A DNA stretch of 64,000 nucleotides from Pseudomonas luteola NBRC 103146. GTDB taxonomy: Bacteria > Pseudomonadota > Gammaproteobacteria > Pseudomonadales > Pseudomonadaceae. Within the stretch, counting starts at the first letter, position 1, and every line of letters starts with the position of its first letter. The position numbers were made by a program, and so were the translations under genes. The notes under the pieces are model-generated. The model was given only the letters and a program-made list of their open reading frames with translations, ran no database searches and was not told the DNA's origin. The stretch covers positions 82,085 to 146,084 of the forward strand of contig NZ_BDAE01000013.1 of NCBI RefSeq assembly GCF_002091675.1, in the 5' to 3' direction. Below, one piece after another: positions 20,828 through 28,937 of this stretch.

Positions 20828-21613
20828 ATGAAACTGATCGACTCCCATTGTCATCTAGATCGCCTTGATCTAACGGCTCATAATGGATCGCTGGACGCGG
20901 CGCTTGAGGCGGCAAGGGAGAGAGGCGTAGGGCACTTTCTATGCATTGGTGTAAGCGCCGAAAATGCTGCCGATGTGAAGACTGTTGCCGAGCGTTACCC
21001 GGACGTGCATTGCTCTGTTGGAATTCATCCATTGGATGTTTCTGCTGAAAAGGAGCCTGCGCTGGAGTGGCTGTTGCGCGAGCTGGATCATCCTCGTGTG
21101 GTCGCCATCGGAGAAACCGGGCTGGACTATCATTACGAGCCTGAAAGCGCTGAGCTGCAGAAGCAGTCCTTTCGGTTGCATCTTGAGGCGGGGCGGATTA
21201 CCGGTAAGCCTGTCATTGTGCATACCCGTGAAGCCAGAGCTGACACGTTGGCCTTGCTCAGAGAGGCTGATCTGACTGCTGCAGGAGTATTGCACTGTTT
21301 TACCGAGGACTGGGAAATGGCCAAGGCTGCCCTAGACCTGGGTTTTTATATCTCTCTTTCAGGAATCGTGACGTTCCGAAATGCCGAGGCATTGCGTGAA
21401 GTGGCTCGTCAGGTGCCAGCCAATCGGCTTCTTGTGGAAACCGATTCGCCTTATCTGGCGCCTATTCCTTATCGTGGCAAACCGAACCTCCCTCAATATG
21501 TTCGTGAGGTGGCTGAGTTTTTAGCTTCGGTTCGTGGTGTCGAGCTGGAAGCACTGGCCGAGCAAACTACAGAAAATTTCTACCGGCTCTTTCCTCTGGC
21601 AAAAGCTGTATAA
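20828..21613 (+). CDS. TatD-family metal-dependent hydrolase, YcfH type
   Basis: 261 residues, TIM-barrel amidohydrolase fold. Metal ligands are visible in order: DSHCHLD at 5-11, GIHPLD, GETGLDYHYE (Glu), VIVHTREA, LHCFTE and ETDSPYLAP. TatD proteins are 3'-5' deoxyribonucleases or, in this subgroup, phosphodiesterases of unknown substrate; E. coli YcfH also follows holB. A second, TatD-proper paralogue is at 44473-45297. A Shine-Dalgarno (AGGA) precedes the ATG. Confidence 0.93.
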   Translation: MKLIDSHCHLDRLDLTAHNGSLDAALEAARERGVGHFLCIGVSAENAADVKTVAERYPDVHCSVGIHPLDVSAEKEPALEWLLRELDHPRVVAIGETGLDYHYEPESAELQKQSFRLHLEAGRITGKPVIVHTREARADTLALLREADLTAAGVLHCFTEDWEMAKAALDLGFYISLSGIVTFRNAEALREVARQVPANRLLVETDSPYLAPIPYRGKPNLPQYVREVAEFLASVRGVELEALAEQTTENFYRLFPLAKAV

Positions 21614-21623
21614 AACCAATAGT

Positions 21624-21652
21624 CAAAAAAAACCCGGTTTTTGCTAACCGGG
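21624..21652 (-). terminator. Terminator of the predicted RgsA RNA
   Basis: Read on the minus strand: CCCGGTT-AGCAAA-AACCGGG followed by eight Us. The orientation fits RgsA or aminotransferase read-through, not tatD. Confidence 0.85.
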
Positions 21653-21738
21653 CCAAGACCATTAGGAGTTTAACGGGATGCACCAATAGCGATGTATCCC
21701 ACCGATAACGCCTCGGGGGAGTGGCGCTGCCGGTAAGT
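21624..21738 (-). ncRNA. rgsA: Small RNA RgsA (P16), predicted
   Basis: About 115 nt on the minus strand, directly downstream of tatD, ending in the hairpin-plus-U-run at 21652-21624. In PAO1 the RpoS-dependent, Gac-influenced small RNA RgsA is encoded at exactly this place, beside the PA2959 tatD gene. A CAATACT element (near 21741-21749, minus strand) would be a suitable extended -10 for RpoS with a start near 21738. The identification rests on synteny, size and terminator; the 5' end is approximate and the sequence was not aligned to a known RgsA. Confidence 0.65.
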
Positions 21739-21825
21739 AGAAGTATTGATCAGTCATGGGGAACATCCAGTCGGGATTGATCATTTTTTAAACAGATTTG
21801 GAATAGGCAACCTTTCATTGAGCAC

Positions 21826-22956
21826 TTATCGCGACAACTTCCGGATGATGTCCAGCGTCTCATCCAGTACCTGTTGCGGTGTGTAAAAGTGTGGCGAAAG
21901 ACGGATGCCAGCACCGCGTTGAGCGCAGATAATGTTCTCGCGCTTCAGGCCTTCAAAAAGAGTCGTATTGTCTTTGCCATCCAGCGTAAACGTTAGAATA
22001 CCAGCTCTGCGATTGGGATCTGTCGCGCTGTGGACATGAGCGCCGGGAAGTGCTTTCAGTCCTTCAATCAACATGTGCATTCTGGTATGTAATTCCTGCG
22101 CAACTTGCACCATGCCTACCTCATCGAGCAATGAGAGACTGGCCTTCAAGGCGACAGCGCCGAGCATGTTGGGGCTACCGCATTCGAAGCGGCGGGCGGT
22201 GCGTGCAGGTTTCCATTCTCGACTATTATAATCACCAGCATTATCGAGCATATGCCAGCCATATTCATTTAGCGTCAGCTGCTCTCTAAGATCACTCCGA
22301 CAATAAAAAACGCCAAGCCCCTCTGGGCCTAGCATCCATTTATGCCCGTCTGCCATGGCAAAGGCGCACTCGCAGGCTTGTACGTCCAGAGGAAGTGCGC
22401 CTAGCTGTTGAATTGCATCAACACACAACAGTACGCCTTTCTGGCGACAGCCCTGGCCTAATTTGACTAAATCCAGGCGTAGGCCGCTTGCATATTGCAC
22501 TGCGCTGATCGCCAGCAGGCGTGTCCGGGACGTACAGGCCTCTAGCAGCGCCTGTTCAGGATTTGTCCCAGCTAGACTGACCTCAATGACTTCGACTCCA
22601 AAGCGGGACAGTGCCTCCCAAACGATTCGGTTCGATGGGAATTCTTCATTGCTGATGACCACTTGATCGCCGGCCCGCCAGTCCAGACCAAACGCAACAA
22701 ATGACAGAGCCTCTGACGTATTCTTGACCAAGGCTATATCTGCCGTGCTGGGCGCGTTTAGCAGCTTCATCAGAAGCGCTCTCAATTGCTGCTCGATTTC
22801 AAGCCAGGCGGGGTAATCCTTGGCTCCCTGGATAACGTTTTCCTGTGCAAACGCCGCTACGGCCTGCGATGCACGCGCTGGCCAAGGCGCTACTGCGGCA
22901 TGGTTGAGGTAGCGCAGGGTTTCATGATGCGGAAACTCGTTCATCCAGGTGTTCAT
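21826..22956 (-). CDS. Class V aminotransferase-fold PLP enzyme
   Basis: 376 residues. The class V fold (cysteine desulfurase / isopenicillin N epimerase-like) is shown by YLNHAAVAPWPARA near the N-terminus, VKNTSEALSFVAFGLDW, SNEEFPSN, CVDAIQQLGALPLDV with the PLP-contacting aspartate, and DGHKWMLGPEGLGVFYC with the Schiff-base lysine. The reaction cannot be told; no partner gene is adjacent. The start is chosen at MNTWMNEF because GGATGAG lies at good distance; an ATG 39 nt upstream has no Shine-Dalgarno. It is divergent from the TetR gene. I do not recall it at this place in PAO1, so it may be a lineage-specific insertion. Confidence 0.85.
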   Translation of the reverse strand: MNTWMNEFPHHETLRYLNHAAVAPWPARASQAVAAFAQENVIQGAKDYPAWLEIEQQLRALLMKLLNAPSTADIALVKNTSEALSFVAFGLDWRAGDQVVISNEEFPSNRIVWEALSRFGVEVIEVSLAGTNPEQALLEACTSRTRLLAISAVQYASGLRLDLVKLGQGCRQKGVLLCVDAIQQLGALPLDVQACECAFAMADGHKWMLGPEGLGVFYCRSDLREQLTLNEYGWHMLDNAGDYNSREWKPARTARRFECGSPNMLGAVALKASLSLLDEVGMVQVAQELHTRMHMLIEGLKALPGAHVHSATDPNRRAGILTFTLDGKDNTTLFEGLKRENIICAQRGAGIRLSPHFYTPQQVLDETLDIIRKLSR

Positions 22957-23011
22957 AAAAGGCTCATCCATACAAAAATATGTATTTTTAGGCATAATGC
23001 CGTAATCAATG

Positions 23012-23026
23012 TGACATCGCCTGTCA
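23012..23026. promoter_or_regulatory. Inverted repeat TGACA-N5-TGTCA between divergent genes
   Basis: Exact 5-nt arms (TGACA-TCGCC-TGTCA) midway between the class V aminotransferase and the TetR regulator. Such sites are typical operators for TetR dimers, but the arms are short and the assignment is a guess. Confidence 0.3.
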
Positions 23027-23122
23027 GATGCGTATCGTCCATCTCGCGTTGTGCCAGCCGATGGTAATAGCTTCCCCTACCGATACCTTCCGCATTCAGA
23101 CTCTAAAAAGAAACTTATTTCT

Positions 23123-23764
23123 ATGCAGAAAGAACCTCGAAAGGTCCGTGAATTTCGCCGCCGTGAGCAGGAGATTCTAGACACAGCCCTCAAGCTTTTC
23201 CTGGAAGAAGGGGAGGACAGTGTTACTGTAGAGATGATCGCTGACGCGGTCGGGATTGGAAAAGGAACGATTTATAAACATTTCCGATCCAAAGCCGAGA
23301 TCTATCTTCGCCTGATGCTGGATTACGAGCGAGACCTGGCTTCGCTGTTTCACTCGGAAGACGTGGCACGTGATCGGGAAGCGCTGTCCCGGGACTACTT
23401 TGAGTTTCGTATGCGCGACCCTCAGCGCTACAGGCTTTTTGACCGGCTGGAAGAAAAGGTGGTTAAAGCTAATCAGGTTCCTGAGTTGGTCGAACAATTG
23501 CATAAGATCAGAGCGTCAAACTTCGATCGTTTGACTCAGCTGATCAAGGGACGAATCGCTGAAGGGAAGCTGGAAGATGTTCCTCCTTATTTTCACTATT
23601 GCGCTGCCTGGGCGCTGGTGCACGGGGCGGTAGCCTTGTACCACTCTCCCTTCTGGCGAGATGTCATTGAAGATCAGGACGGATTTTTTCAGTTTCTCAT
23701 GGACATCGGCGTGCGTATGGGTAACCGCCGTAAGCGAGACACGGAAATACCGGCTTCCCGGTGA
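23123..23764 (+). CDS. TetR-family transcriptional regulator
   Basis: 213 residues. The TetR helix-turn-helix is at about residues 12-58 (ILDTALKLFLEEGEDSVTVEMIADAVGIGKGTIYKHF, quoted here in parts: LEEGEDSVTVEMIADAVG and IGKGTIYKHF), followed by a helical ligand-binding domain. It is very close to PAO1 PA2957 from memory, including the N-terminus MQKEPRKVREFRRREQE, which fixes the start; the upstream 24 codons are not conserved. Ligand and targets are unknown to me. No Shine-Dalgarno is clear. The neighbouring moaA and lipoprotein are in the same direction but 77 nt away. Confidence 0.88.
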   Translation: MQKEPRKVREFRRREQEILDTALKLFLEEGEDSVTVEMIADAVGIGKGTIYKHFRSKAEIYLRLMLDYERDLASLFHSEDVARDREALSRDYFEFRMRDPQRYRLFDRLEEKVVKANQVPELVEQLHKIRASNFDRLTQLIKGRIAEGKLEDVPPYFHYCAAWALVHGAVALYHSPFWRDVIEDQDGFFQFLMDIGVRMGNRRKRDTEIPASR

Positions 23765-23841
23765 GTCCGACAGTCTGAGCTTGAATAAATCGTTCTCGAC
23801 CCAGATATCTTTTTTCTCTGTTAAGCAGTTGGAGTTCAAGC

Positions 23842-24810
23842 ATGATCGTTGACCGTCAGGGTCGAGCCTTTCGCAACCTACGGATCAGCTTAACCGCTGC
23901 ATGCAATTATGCATGTACATATTGTGTTCCCAATGGGAAACGCCTCGTAGCGGCTCAAGATGAGTTATCGGCTGATGCCATGGCTCGTGGTGTTGAATAC
24001 CTTATTGAGGCTGCAGGCATCGAGCGTCTGCGTATTACTGGTGGTGAGCCACTGGTCACTCCCAAGTTCGAGCCTTTCTTGCAGGCGGTTTCCGCCTTAA
24101 AGCTCAAAGACATTAGTCTTACCACTAACGGCCAGCTGCTGGCTAAAAAGCTGCCCATCATCATCGACAGCGGGGTTCGCCGTCTGAACGTCTCTCTGGA
24201 TACGCTCGATGCGGAAGCCTTCCCTGTACTCGCGCGGGGAGGCGATCTGAAGACGGTGCTTGCAGGTCTTGAAGAAGCCCGTCAGGCAGGACTTAAAATC
24301 AAGGTCAATATGGTCCCATTGCGTGGCCAGAATCTTGATCAGGTATTGCCGCTGCTCGAATACTGTCTCGAGCGCGGCTTCGAGTTGCGGTTTATCGAGC
24401 TGATGAGGATGGGGCATCTCGCGCGTGATCCCAACGGCTTCCAGCAGCAGTTCGTACGGTTGGCAGAGCTTTTAGAGATCATCGGTGCGGTCCATCCTTT
24501 TGTACAGGCTGATGCGCCTGTAGACGCCACTGCCTTGCGTTATCAGGTAGAGGGTAGGGGCTACTTCGGCGTTATTGCGAATGAAAGCGTACCTTTCTGC
24601 CGTAGCTGTTCGCGTCTACGCTTGTCTTCAACAGGTTGGCTGCATGGCTGCTTGTCATCCAGTAATCGCCACTTTGTTGGTGATTTGCTGGACAAGCCCC
24701 GTCATCTAGCGCTTCCGGCGCTACAGCGGTTGCTGGTCAAGGCCTTGGGCGATAAGCAGGACGTTGCGTTCTCTGGTGGTGTAACGGTGATGAAGATCAT
24801 CGGGGGCTAG
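23842..24810 (+). CDS. moaA: GTP 3',8-cyclase MoaA
   Basis: 322-residue radical SAM enzyme that starts molybdenum cofactor synthesis from GTP. The N-terminal cluster motif CNYACTYC (CX3CX2C) is at about residues 21-28, the ITGGEPL motif near 66, and the C-terminal cluster motif CRSC-x13-C near 253-270. The protein ends in Gly-Gly (KIIGG), the tail that is required for catalysis in MoaA. No moaB, C, D or E gene is near, so it is a stand-alone copy. A reasonable Shine-Dalgarno (TTGGAG) precedes the ATG. Confidence 0.93.
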   Translation: MIVDRQGRAFRNLRISLTAACNYACTYCVPNGKRLVAAQDELSADAMARGVEYLIEAAGIERLRITGGEPLVTPKFEPFLQAVSALKLKDISLTTNGQLLAKKLPIIIDSGVRRLNVSLDTLDAEAFPVLARGGDLKTVLAGLEEARQAGLKIKVNMVPLRGQNLDQVLPLLEYCLERGFELRFIELMRMGHLARDPNGFQQQFVRLAELLEIIGAVHPFVQADAPVDATALRYQVEGRGYFGVIANESVPFCRSCSRLRLSSTGWLHGCLSSSNRHFVGDLLDKPRHLALPALQRLLVKALGDKQDVAFSGGVTVMKIIGG

Positions 24811-24882
24811 CATATAGATTGGCCTGGAAACTGCTAGACGCGTGTCAGCGCCGGTTTTTCGTCGCCGGTTCAGGAGAAAGAG

Positions 24883-25485
24883 ATGCGTCGTTTCCTCGCC
24901 ATTTGTGCGATTGTATTGTTGTCCGGTTGTATGAATGTCAGCGATATGGCTGCTGGTACTACTTATCACCTACGGGATGCTGGGTTTCTTGACTACAGCC
25001 ATACACAGCGATTGAACAACTTCCGGTTGCAGCCGGACTCTTATATCTATATCGCACAAGGTGCGTTCGTGCCGCCAGGGCATCCATATGCCAGGCCCAA
25101 TGTCGTAGCGGAACAGGCCTTCAATGGTTTCGTGGAATATTTTCCACGGGTACGTCGTGCCAAAGGGCCCATTGGATTGGACGAAGCCATACTCGAGGCA
25201 CGTAACCTGGGGGCTCACTATCTGCTGTATACCCGCTTTGCAGCCGCTGATGATGCCATTGGCAACTGGCAGGAGTGGGAAGATCAGGAAGCGTTGGATC
25301 GAGTAGGTCGGGACCGCAGTGTGGTTCAGGTCATGCTGATCGAAACGGCAACTTATTATCTGGTCGATACGGCCCGTATTCGCAGCCGGGGCGGTTTCCT
25401 GACATTTTACAATGAGAAACCCGAAGACCTGCTAGCGCCTCCGCTTGCGGAGTATGCTCAGCATCTGTTGGGTTTGACGCGATAA
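24883..25485 (+). CDS. DUF4823 lipoprotein
   Basis: 200 residues with a lipoprotein signal peptide; the lipobox LLSGC puts the modified cysteine at residue 16. The mature part begins MNVSDM, so residue +2 is Met and the protein is probably sent to the outer membrane. The rest (TYHLRDAGFLDYS... YFPRVRRAKGP... LGAHYLLYTRFA) matches the DUF4823 family of Pseudomonas lipoproteins. The function is unknown. Strong Shine-Dalgarno (CAGGAG). It is 9 nt ahead of the DUF1285 gene and is likely co-transcribed with it. Confidence 0.85.
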   Translation: MRRFLAICAIVLLSGCMNVSDMAAGTTYHLRDAGFLDYSHTQRLNNFRLQPDSYIYIAQGAFVPPGHPYARPNVVAEQAFNGFVEYFPRVRRAKGPIGLDEAILEARNLGAHYLLYTRFAAADDAIGNWQEWEDQEALDRVGRDRSVVQVMLIETATYYLVDTARIRSRGGFLTFYNEKPEDLLAPPLAEYAQHLLGLTR

Positions 25486-25494
25486 GGAGTGTTC

Positions 25495-26061
25495 ATGAGT
25501 GAGTCGCATAAGGTTGATGACCTGATCGCCCAGTTACCGAGCGGGGAGGGTAAGGCATTGCCGCCGGTTCATTCATGGAATCCCCCCTTTTGCGGCGATA
25601 TCGACATGCGTATCGCGCGCGATGGCACTTGGTTTTACCAAGGCTCTGCTATAAATCGACCTGCCATGGTCCGGCTGTTTTCAACCATCCTGCGTAAGGA
25701 TGAGCAAGGCTATGTGTTAGTGACGCCTGTTGAGAAGGTAGGTATTCAGGTTGAGGATGCTCCCTTTGTGGCCATTGATTGTGATGTACAAGGTCAAAGG
25801 CAAAATCAGGTTTTGTGCTTTACAACCCAAGTAGGCGATACGGTGGAAGCCAATGCTGATCATCCCCTGCGCGTGGTCATTGATCCTAGTACGCAAGAGC
25901 CTTCGCCATACGTGCTTGTAAGAGATCGCCTCGAAGCCTTGATTCATCGTAATGTCTTCTATCGGCTCGTCGAATGTATGTCGCTGGAACATTATGAGGG
26001 GGCGATATGGCAGGGCCTATGGAGTGGCGGGGCGTTTTTCCCGGTGGCTCGGCAGGACTGA
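25495..26061 (+). CDS. DUF1285 family protein
   Basis: 188 residues, soluble, no signal. The family pattern [31 protein letters not shown] is conserved (cited here as [16 protein letters not shown] and RDGTWFYQG). The fold is known from structural genomics but the role is not. The ATG at 25495 has AAGGAG 8 nt upstream; a GTG 6 nt earlier is less suitable. It is followed by a terminator shared with the convergent etfQO gene. Confidence 0.88.
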   Translation: MSESHKVDDLIAQLPSGEGKALPPVHSWNPPFCGDIDMRIARDGTWFYQGSAINRPAMVRLFSTILRKDEQGYVLVTPVEKVGIQVEDAPFVAIDCDVQGQRQNQVLCFTTQVGDTVEANADHPLRVVIDPSTQEPSPYVLVRDRLEALIHRNVFYRLVECMSLEHYEGAIWQGLWSGGAFFPVARQD

Positions 26062-26067
26062 AATAAG

Positions 26068-26093
26068 AAAGGGCTCCCTGGGGAGCCCTTTTT
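26068..26093. terminator. Bidirectional terminator between DUF1285 gene and ETF-QO gene
   Basis: GGGCTCCC-TG-GGGAGCCC with AAA on the left and TTTTT on the right. It lies 6 nt after the DUF1285 stop and 1 nt beyond the ETF-QO stop, and serves both convergent genes. Confidence 0.9.
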
Positions 26094-26094
26094 G

Positions 26095-27747
26095 TTACAT
26101 GTTAGGGTAGTTGGGGCCGCCAGTGCCTTCTGGCGGTACCCAGGTGATGTTTTGGGAAGGATCCTTGATATCACATGTCTTACAATGCACACAGTTTTGG
26201 GCATTGATCTGGAAGCGTTTCTCGCCGTCTTCCTGCGTCACAACTTCGTATACACCAGCTGGGCAATAACGCTGCGCAGGCTCGTCGTAGAGCGGAAGAT
26301 TGCGGTCGATCGGAATGGAAGGGTCCTTGAGCTTCAGGTGAACAGGTTGGTCCTCTTCATGGTTGGTATTGGAGAGAAACACCGAAGACAGTTTGTCGAA
26401 GCTGATTTTGCCATCAGGCTTGGGATAATCGATCCGTTTGGATTCAGACGCCTTTTTCAGGCAGGCATAATCAGGCGTTGTGTCATGCAGCGTAACGGGT
26501 AACTTGCCGCCAAACAGGTTCTGCTCGATAAAATTAAAGGCGTTGCCCTTTATTGCTCCATATTTATGGATGGCAGCGCCGAAGTTGCGGCTCTTGTAGA
26601 GCTCCTCGTACACCCAACTGTTCTTAAACGTATCCAGATAACGGGTCAGCTCATCGGCTTCACGCCCGGCTACCAGGGCTTCGGCAATGGCTTCAGCGGC
26701 CAGCATACCGGTTTTCATCGCCGTGTGGCTGCCCTTGATCTTCGAGAAGTTGAGCGTACCGCCGTCACAACCGATCAATGCACCGCCTGGGATCGTCAGT
26801 TTGGGAAGTGAGTTCAGGCCGCCCTTAGTGATGGCGCGAGCGCCATAAGATACACGCTTGCCGCCCTCCAAATATTGCTTGATTACCGGGTGATGCTTGT
26901 AGCGCTGAAATTCATCAAAGGGCGAGAGGTAAGGGTTGCTGTAGGACAGATCCACGATCAGGCCCACTACGACCTGGTTGTTTTCCAGGTGATAGAGGAA
27001 TGAGCCACCCGGGTTATCATCGTCTAGCGGCCAGCCTGCTGTATGCACAACAAGGCCCTGCTCATGCTTGGCAGGGTCGACATCCCAGATTTCCTTGATG
27101 CCTATCGCGTAGTGCTGCACATCGGCATGGGCGCCCAGGTTGAAACGCTGACTTAATTGCTTGCCAATATGCCCACGGCTACCTTCGGCGAATAGGGTGT
27201 ATTTGGCACGTAGTTCCATGCCGGGCGTATAGTAGCCTTCCTTGGGGTTTCCTTCGCGGTCTACGCCCAGGTCGCCGGTTACGATACCTCGCACGATGCC
27301 GTTCTCATCAATCAGGGCTTCCTGTGCAGCGAAGCCTGGATAGATTTCTACACCCAGTCCTTCAGCCTGCTGGGCTAGCCAGCGGCACAGGTTCCCAAGG
27401 GAAATGATGTAGTTGCCTTGATTGTGCATGGTCTTGGGGACAAGAAAGTCGGGCAGCTTTCTGGCACGTTCGGCGTCCTTGAGCAGGTAGATATCGTCGC
27501 GCTTGACTGGCGTATTCAGCGGGGCACCCAGTTCCCTCCAGTTGGGGAACAGTTCATCGAGTGCGCGCGGCTCGAACACGGCGCCAGAGAGAATATGAGC
27601 ACCGACCTCGGAGCCTTTCTCTACAACGCAGACGCTGATTTCCTGACCGGTCTCAGCCGCCTTTTGCTTCAATCGGCAGGCAGCGGAAAGGCCTGCCGGG
27701 CCGGCGCCGACAATAACAACGTCGAACTCCATAAATTCGCGTTCCAC
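26095..27747 (-). CDS. Electron transfer flavoprotein-ubiquinone oxidoreductase
   Basis: 550 residues. A membrane-bound enzyme that passes electrons from reduced ETF (from acyl-CoA and other dehydrogenases) to ubiquinone. FAD-binding VIVGAGPAGLSAACRL lies near the N-terminus. The C-terminal 4Fe-4S cysteines are in CPAG, then CVHCKTCDIKDPSQN, ending WVPPEGTGGPNYPNM as in the family. The start is the GTG at 27747, with GAGGAGA 6 nt upstream, matching the P. aeruginosa N-terminus; the longer frame lacks support. It is divergent from etfBA, its electron donor, with a PsrA-type operator between. Confidence 0.95.
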   Translation of the reverse strand: MEREFMEFDVVIVGAGPAGLSAACRLKQKAAETGQEISVCVVEKGSEVGAHILSGAVFEPRALDELFPNWRELGAPLNTPVKRDDIYLLKDAERARKLPDFLVPKTMHNQGNYIISLGNLCRWLAQQAEGLGVEIYPGFAAQEALIDENGIVRGIVTGDLGVDREGNPKEGYYTPGMELRAKYTLFAEGSRGHIGKQLSQRFNLGAHADVQHYAIGIKEIWDVDPAKHEQGLVVHTAGWPLDDDNPGGSFLYHLENNQVVVGLIVDLSYSNPYLSPFDEFQRYKHHPVIKQYLEGGKRVSYGARAITKGGLNSLPKLTIPGGALIGCDGGTLNFSKIKGSHTAMKTGMLAAEAIAEALVAGREADELTRYLDTFKNSWVYEELYKSRNFGAAIHKYGAIKGNAFNFIEQNLFGGKLPVTLHDTTPDYACLKKASESKRIDYPKPDGKISFDKLSSVFLSNTNHEEDQPVHLKLKDPSIPIDRNLPLYDEPAQRYCPAGVYEVVTQEDGEKRFQINAQNCVHCKTCDIKDPSQNITWVPPEGTGGPNYPNM

Positions 27748-27807
27748 GGACAGTCTCCTCAAGGCATTGATGCTAGTTATATTTTGGCGGCTGTAATAAA
27801 GAAAAAC

Positions 27808-27836
27808 ATTATATAGGGGTCTTTCCAGAGGTCCAA
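27808..27836 (-). promoter_or_regulatory. Sigma70 promoter of the ETF-QO gene
   Basis: On the minus strand: TTGGAC (27836-27831), 17-bp spacer, TATAAT (27813-27808), giving a start near 27801 and a leader of about 54 nt. Confidence 0.75.
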
Positions 27837-27838
27837 TA

Positions 27839-27852
27839 CAAACGTTTGTTTG
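27839..27852. promoter_or_regulatory. PsrA-type operator between etfQO and etfBA
   Basis: CAAAC-GTTT-GTTTG fits the published PsrA consensus (C/G)AAAC-N2-4-GTTT(G/C) exactly. It lies 2 bp upstream of the ETF-QO -35 box. PsrA is the fatty-acid-responsive TetR regulator of beta-oxidation genes in Pseudomonas, and etf genes are among its reported targets. An overlapping 12-bp palindrome (ACAAACGTTTGT, 27838-27849) strengthens the site. Confidence 0.7.
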
Positions 27853-28187
27853 AATTTTCTCTCGGACTGGTACATTCTGCTTGTGCTGCCTCCAGAAGCG
27901 GCTAGGGTTATGTCGGGTAACTGCCTGTTTGCATTATGGCTTGGTTAAAAAAGCGTTCGGACGGCCTTTGCTAAAGGCAAGTACCCTTTAACTGTGATGC
28001 CTTTAGCCTATCGCATTTCCTTCTGGCAGCACGCCGACTTGCCTTGGAGCGTTGACCCTCTCGACTGATGCAGTCAACATACGGCGGTTAATGGTTATTT
28101 GTAAGCCGAGAGCCGTTATTTGGTCGATTCGATCGGCTAGGCCTGCCTGGCTACCGTATTTATTCACTACAGAATAATGAGGAACTC
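27853..28187. other. Long gap and leader upstream of etfB
   Basis: 335 nt without a convincing gene. Possible etfB promoter: TTGAAT (27851-27856) and TACATT, but the spacer of 15 is short. If that promoter is used, the etfB leader is about 300 nt. GTTGAC and GTCAAC arms near 28050-28078 could form a stem. A Shine-Dalgarno (TGAGGA) stands before etfB. I see no known riboswitch. Confidence 0.4.
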
Positions 28188-28937
28188 ATGAAGGTTCTTG
28201 TAGCTGTAAAAAGAGTGGTGGACTACAACGTCAAGGTCCGCGTCAAACCCGATAACTCCGGTGTTGACCTGGCCAACGTCAAGATGTCCATGAACCCCTT
28301 CTGTGAGATCGCCGTTGAAGAAGCGGTGCGCCTGAAGGAAAAAGGTATCGCTACCGAAATCGTGGCCGTGTCTGTAGGTCCGACTGCTGCACAGGAGCAA
28401 TTGCGTACTGCGTTGGCTCTGGGAGCGGACCGTGCTGTTCTGGTCGAGAACAATGAAGAGTTGAGCTCGCTGGCGATTGCGAAGCTGCTCAAGGCGGTTG
28501 TCGACAAAGAACAACCCCAGCTGGTTATCATGGGCAAGCAGGCTATTGACAGTGATAACAACCAGACGGGTCAGATGCTGGGTGCACTCACCGGCTTTGC
28601 CCAGGGAACCTTCGCTTCCAAGGTCGAGCGTGACGGTGACGTATTGAACGTGACCCGCGAAATCGATGGAGGGCTGCAGACCGTTGCTCTGAACCTGCCT
28701 GCTATCGTGACCACTGACCTGCGCTTGAACGAGCCGCGTTATGCCTCGCTGCCAAACATCATGAAGGCCAAGAAAAAGCCGCTGGATGTTTTAACGCCGG
28801 ACGCTCTGGGTGTTAGCACGGCTTCGACTGTCAAGACGCTGAAGGTGGAAGCACCGGCTGGCCGTCAGGCAGGTATCAAGGTGAAGTCGGTTGCTGAACT
28901 GGTCGAAAAACTCAAGAACGAAGCGAAGGTGATCTGA
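28188..28937 (+). CDS. etfB: Electron transfer flavoprotein beta subunit
   Basis: 249 residues, normal length. It binds AMP and, with EtfA, carries electrons from acyl-CoA and other dehydrogenases to ETF-QO in the cytosol. N-terminus [20 protein letters not shown], and [20 protein letters not shown] and [18 protein letters not shown], the adenine-binding and recognition-loop areas, are typical. The etfA ATG overlaps its stop (TGATG). Confidence 0.97.
   Translation: MKVLVAVKRVVDYNVKVRVKPDNSGVDLANVKMSMNPFCEIAVEEAVRLKEKGIATEIVAVSVGPTAAQEQLRTALALGADRAVLVENNEELSSLAIAKLLKAVVDKEQPQLVIMGKQAIDSDNNQTGQMLGALTGFAQGTFASKVERDGDVLNVTREIDGGLQTVALNLPAIVTTDLRLNEPRYASLPNIMKAKKKPLDVLTPDALGVSTASTVKTLKVEAPAGRQAGIKVKSVAELVEKLKNEAKVI

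Noticed and set aside
21662..21766. 34-codon minus-strand frame (MFPMTDQYFY...)
   Set aside because: It overlaps the predicted RgsA RNA and would begin upstream of its likely start site; kept only as a remark in the RgsA finding.
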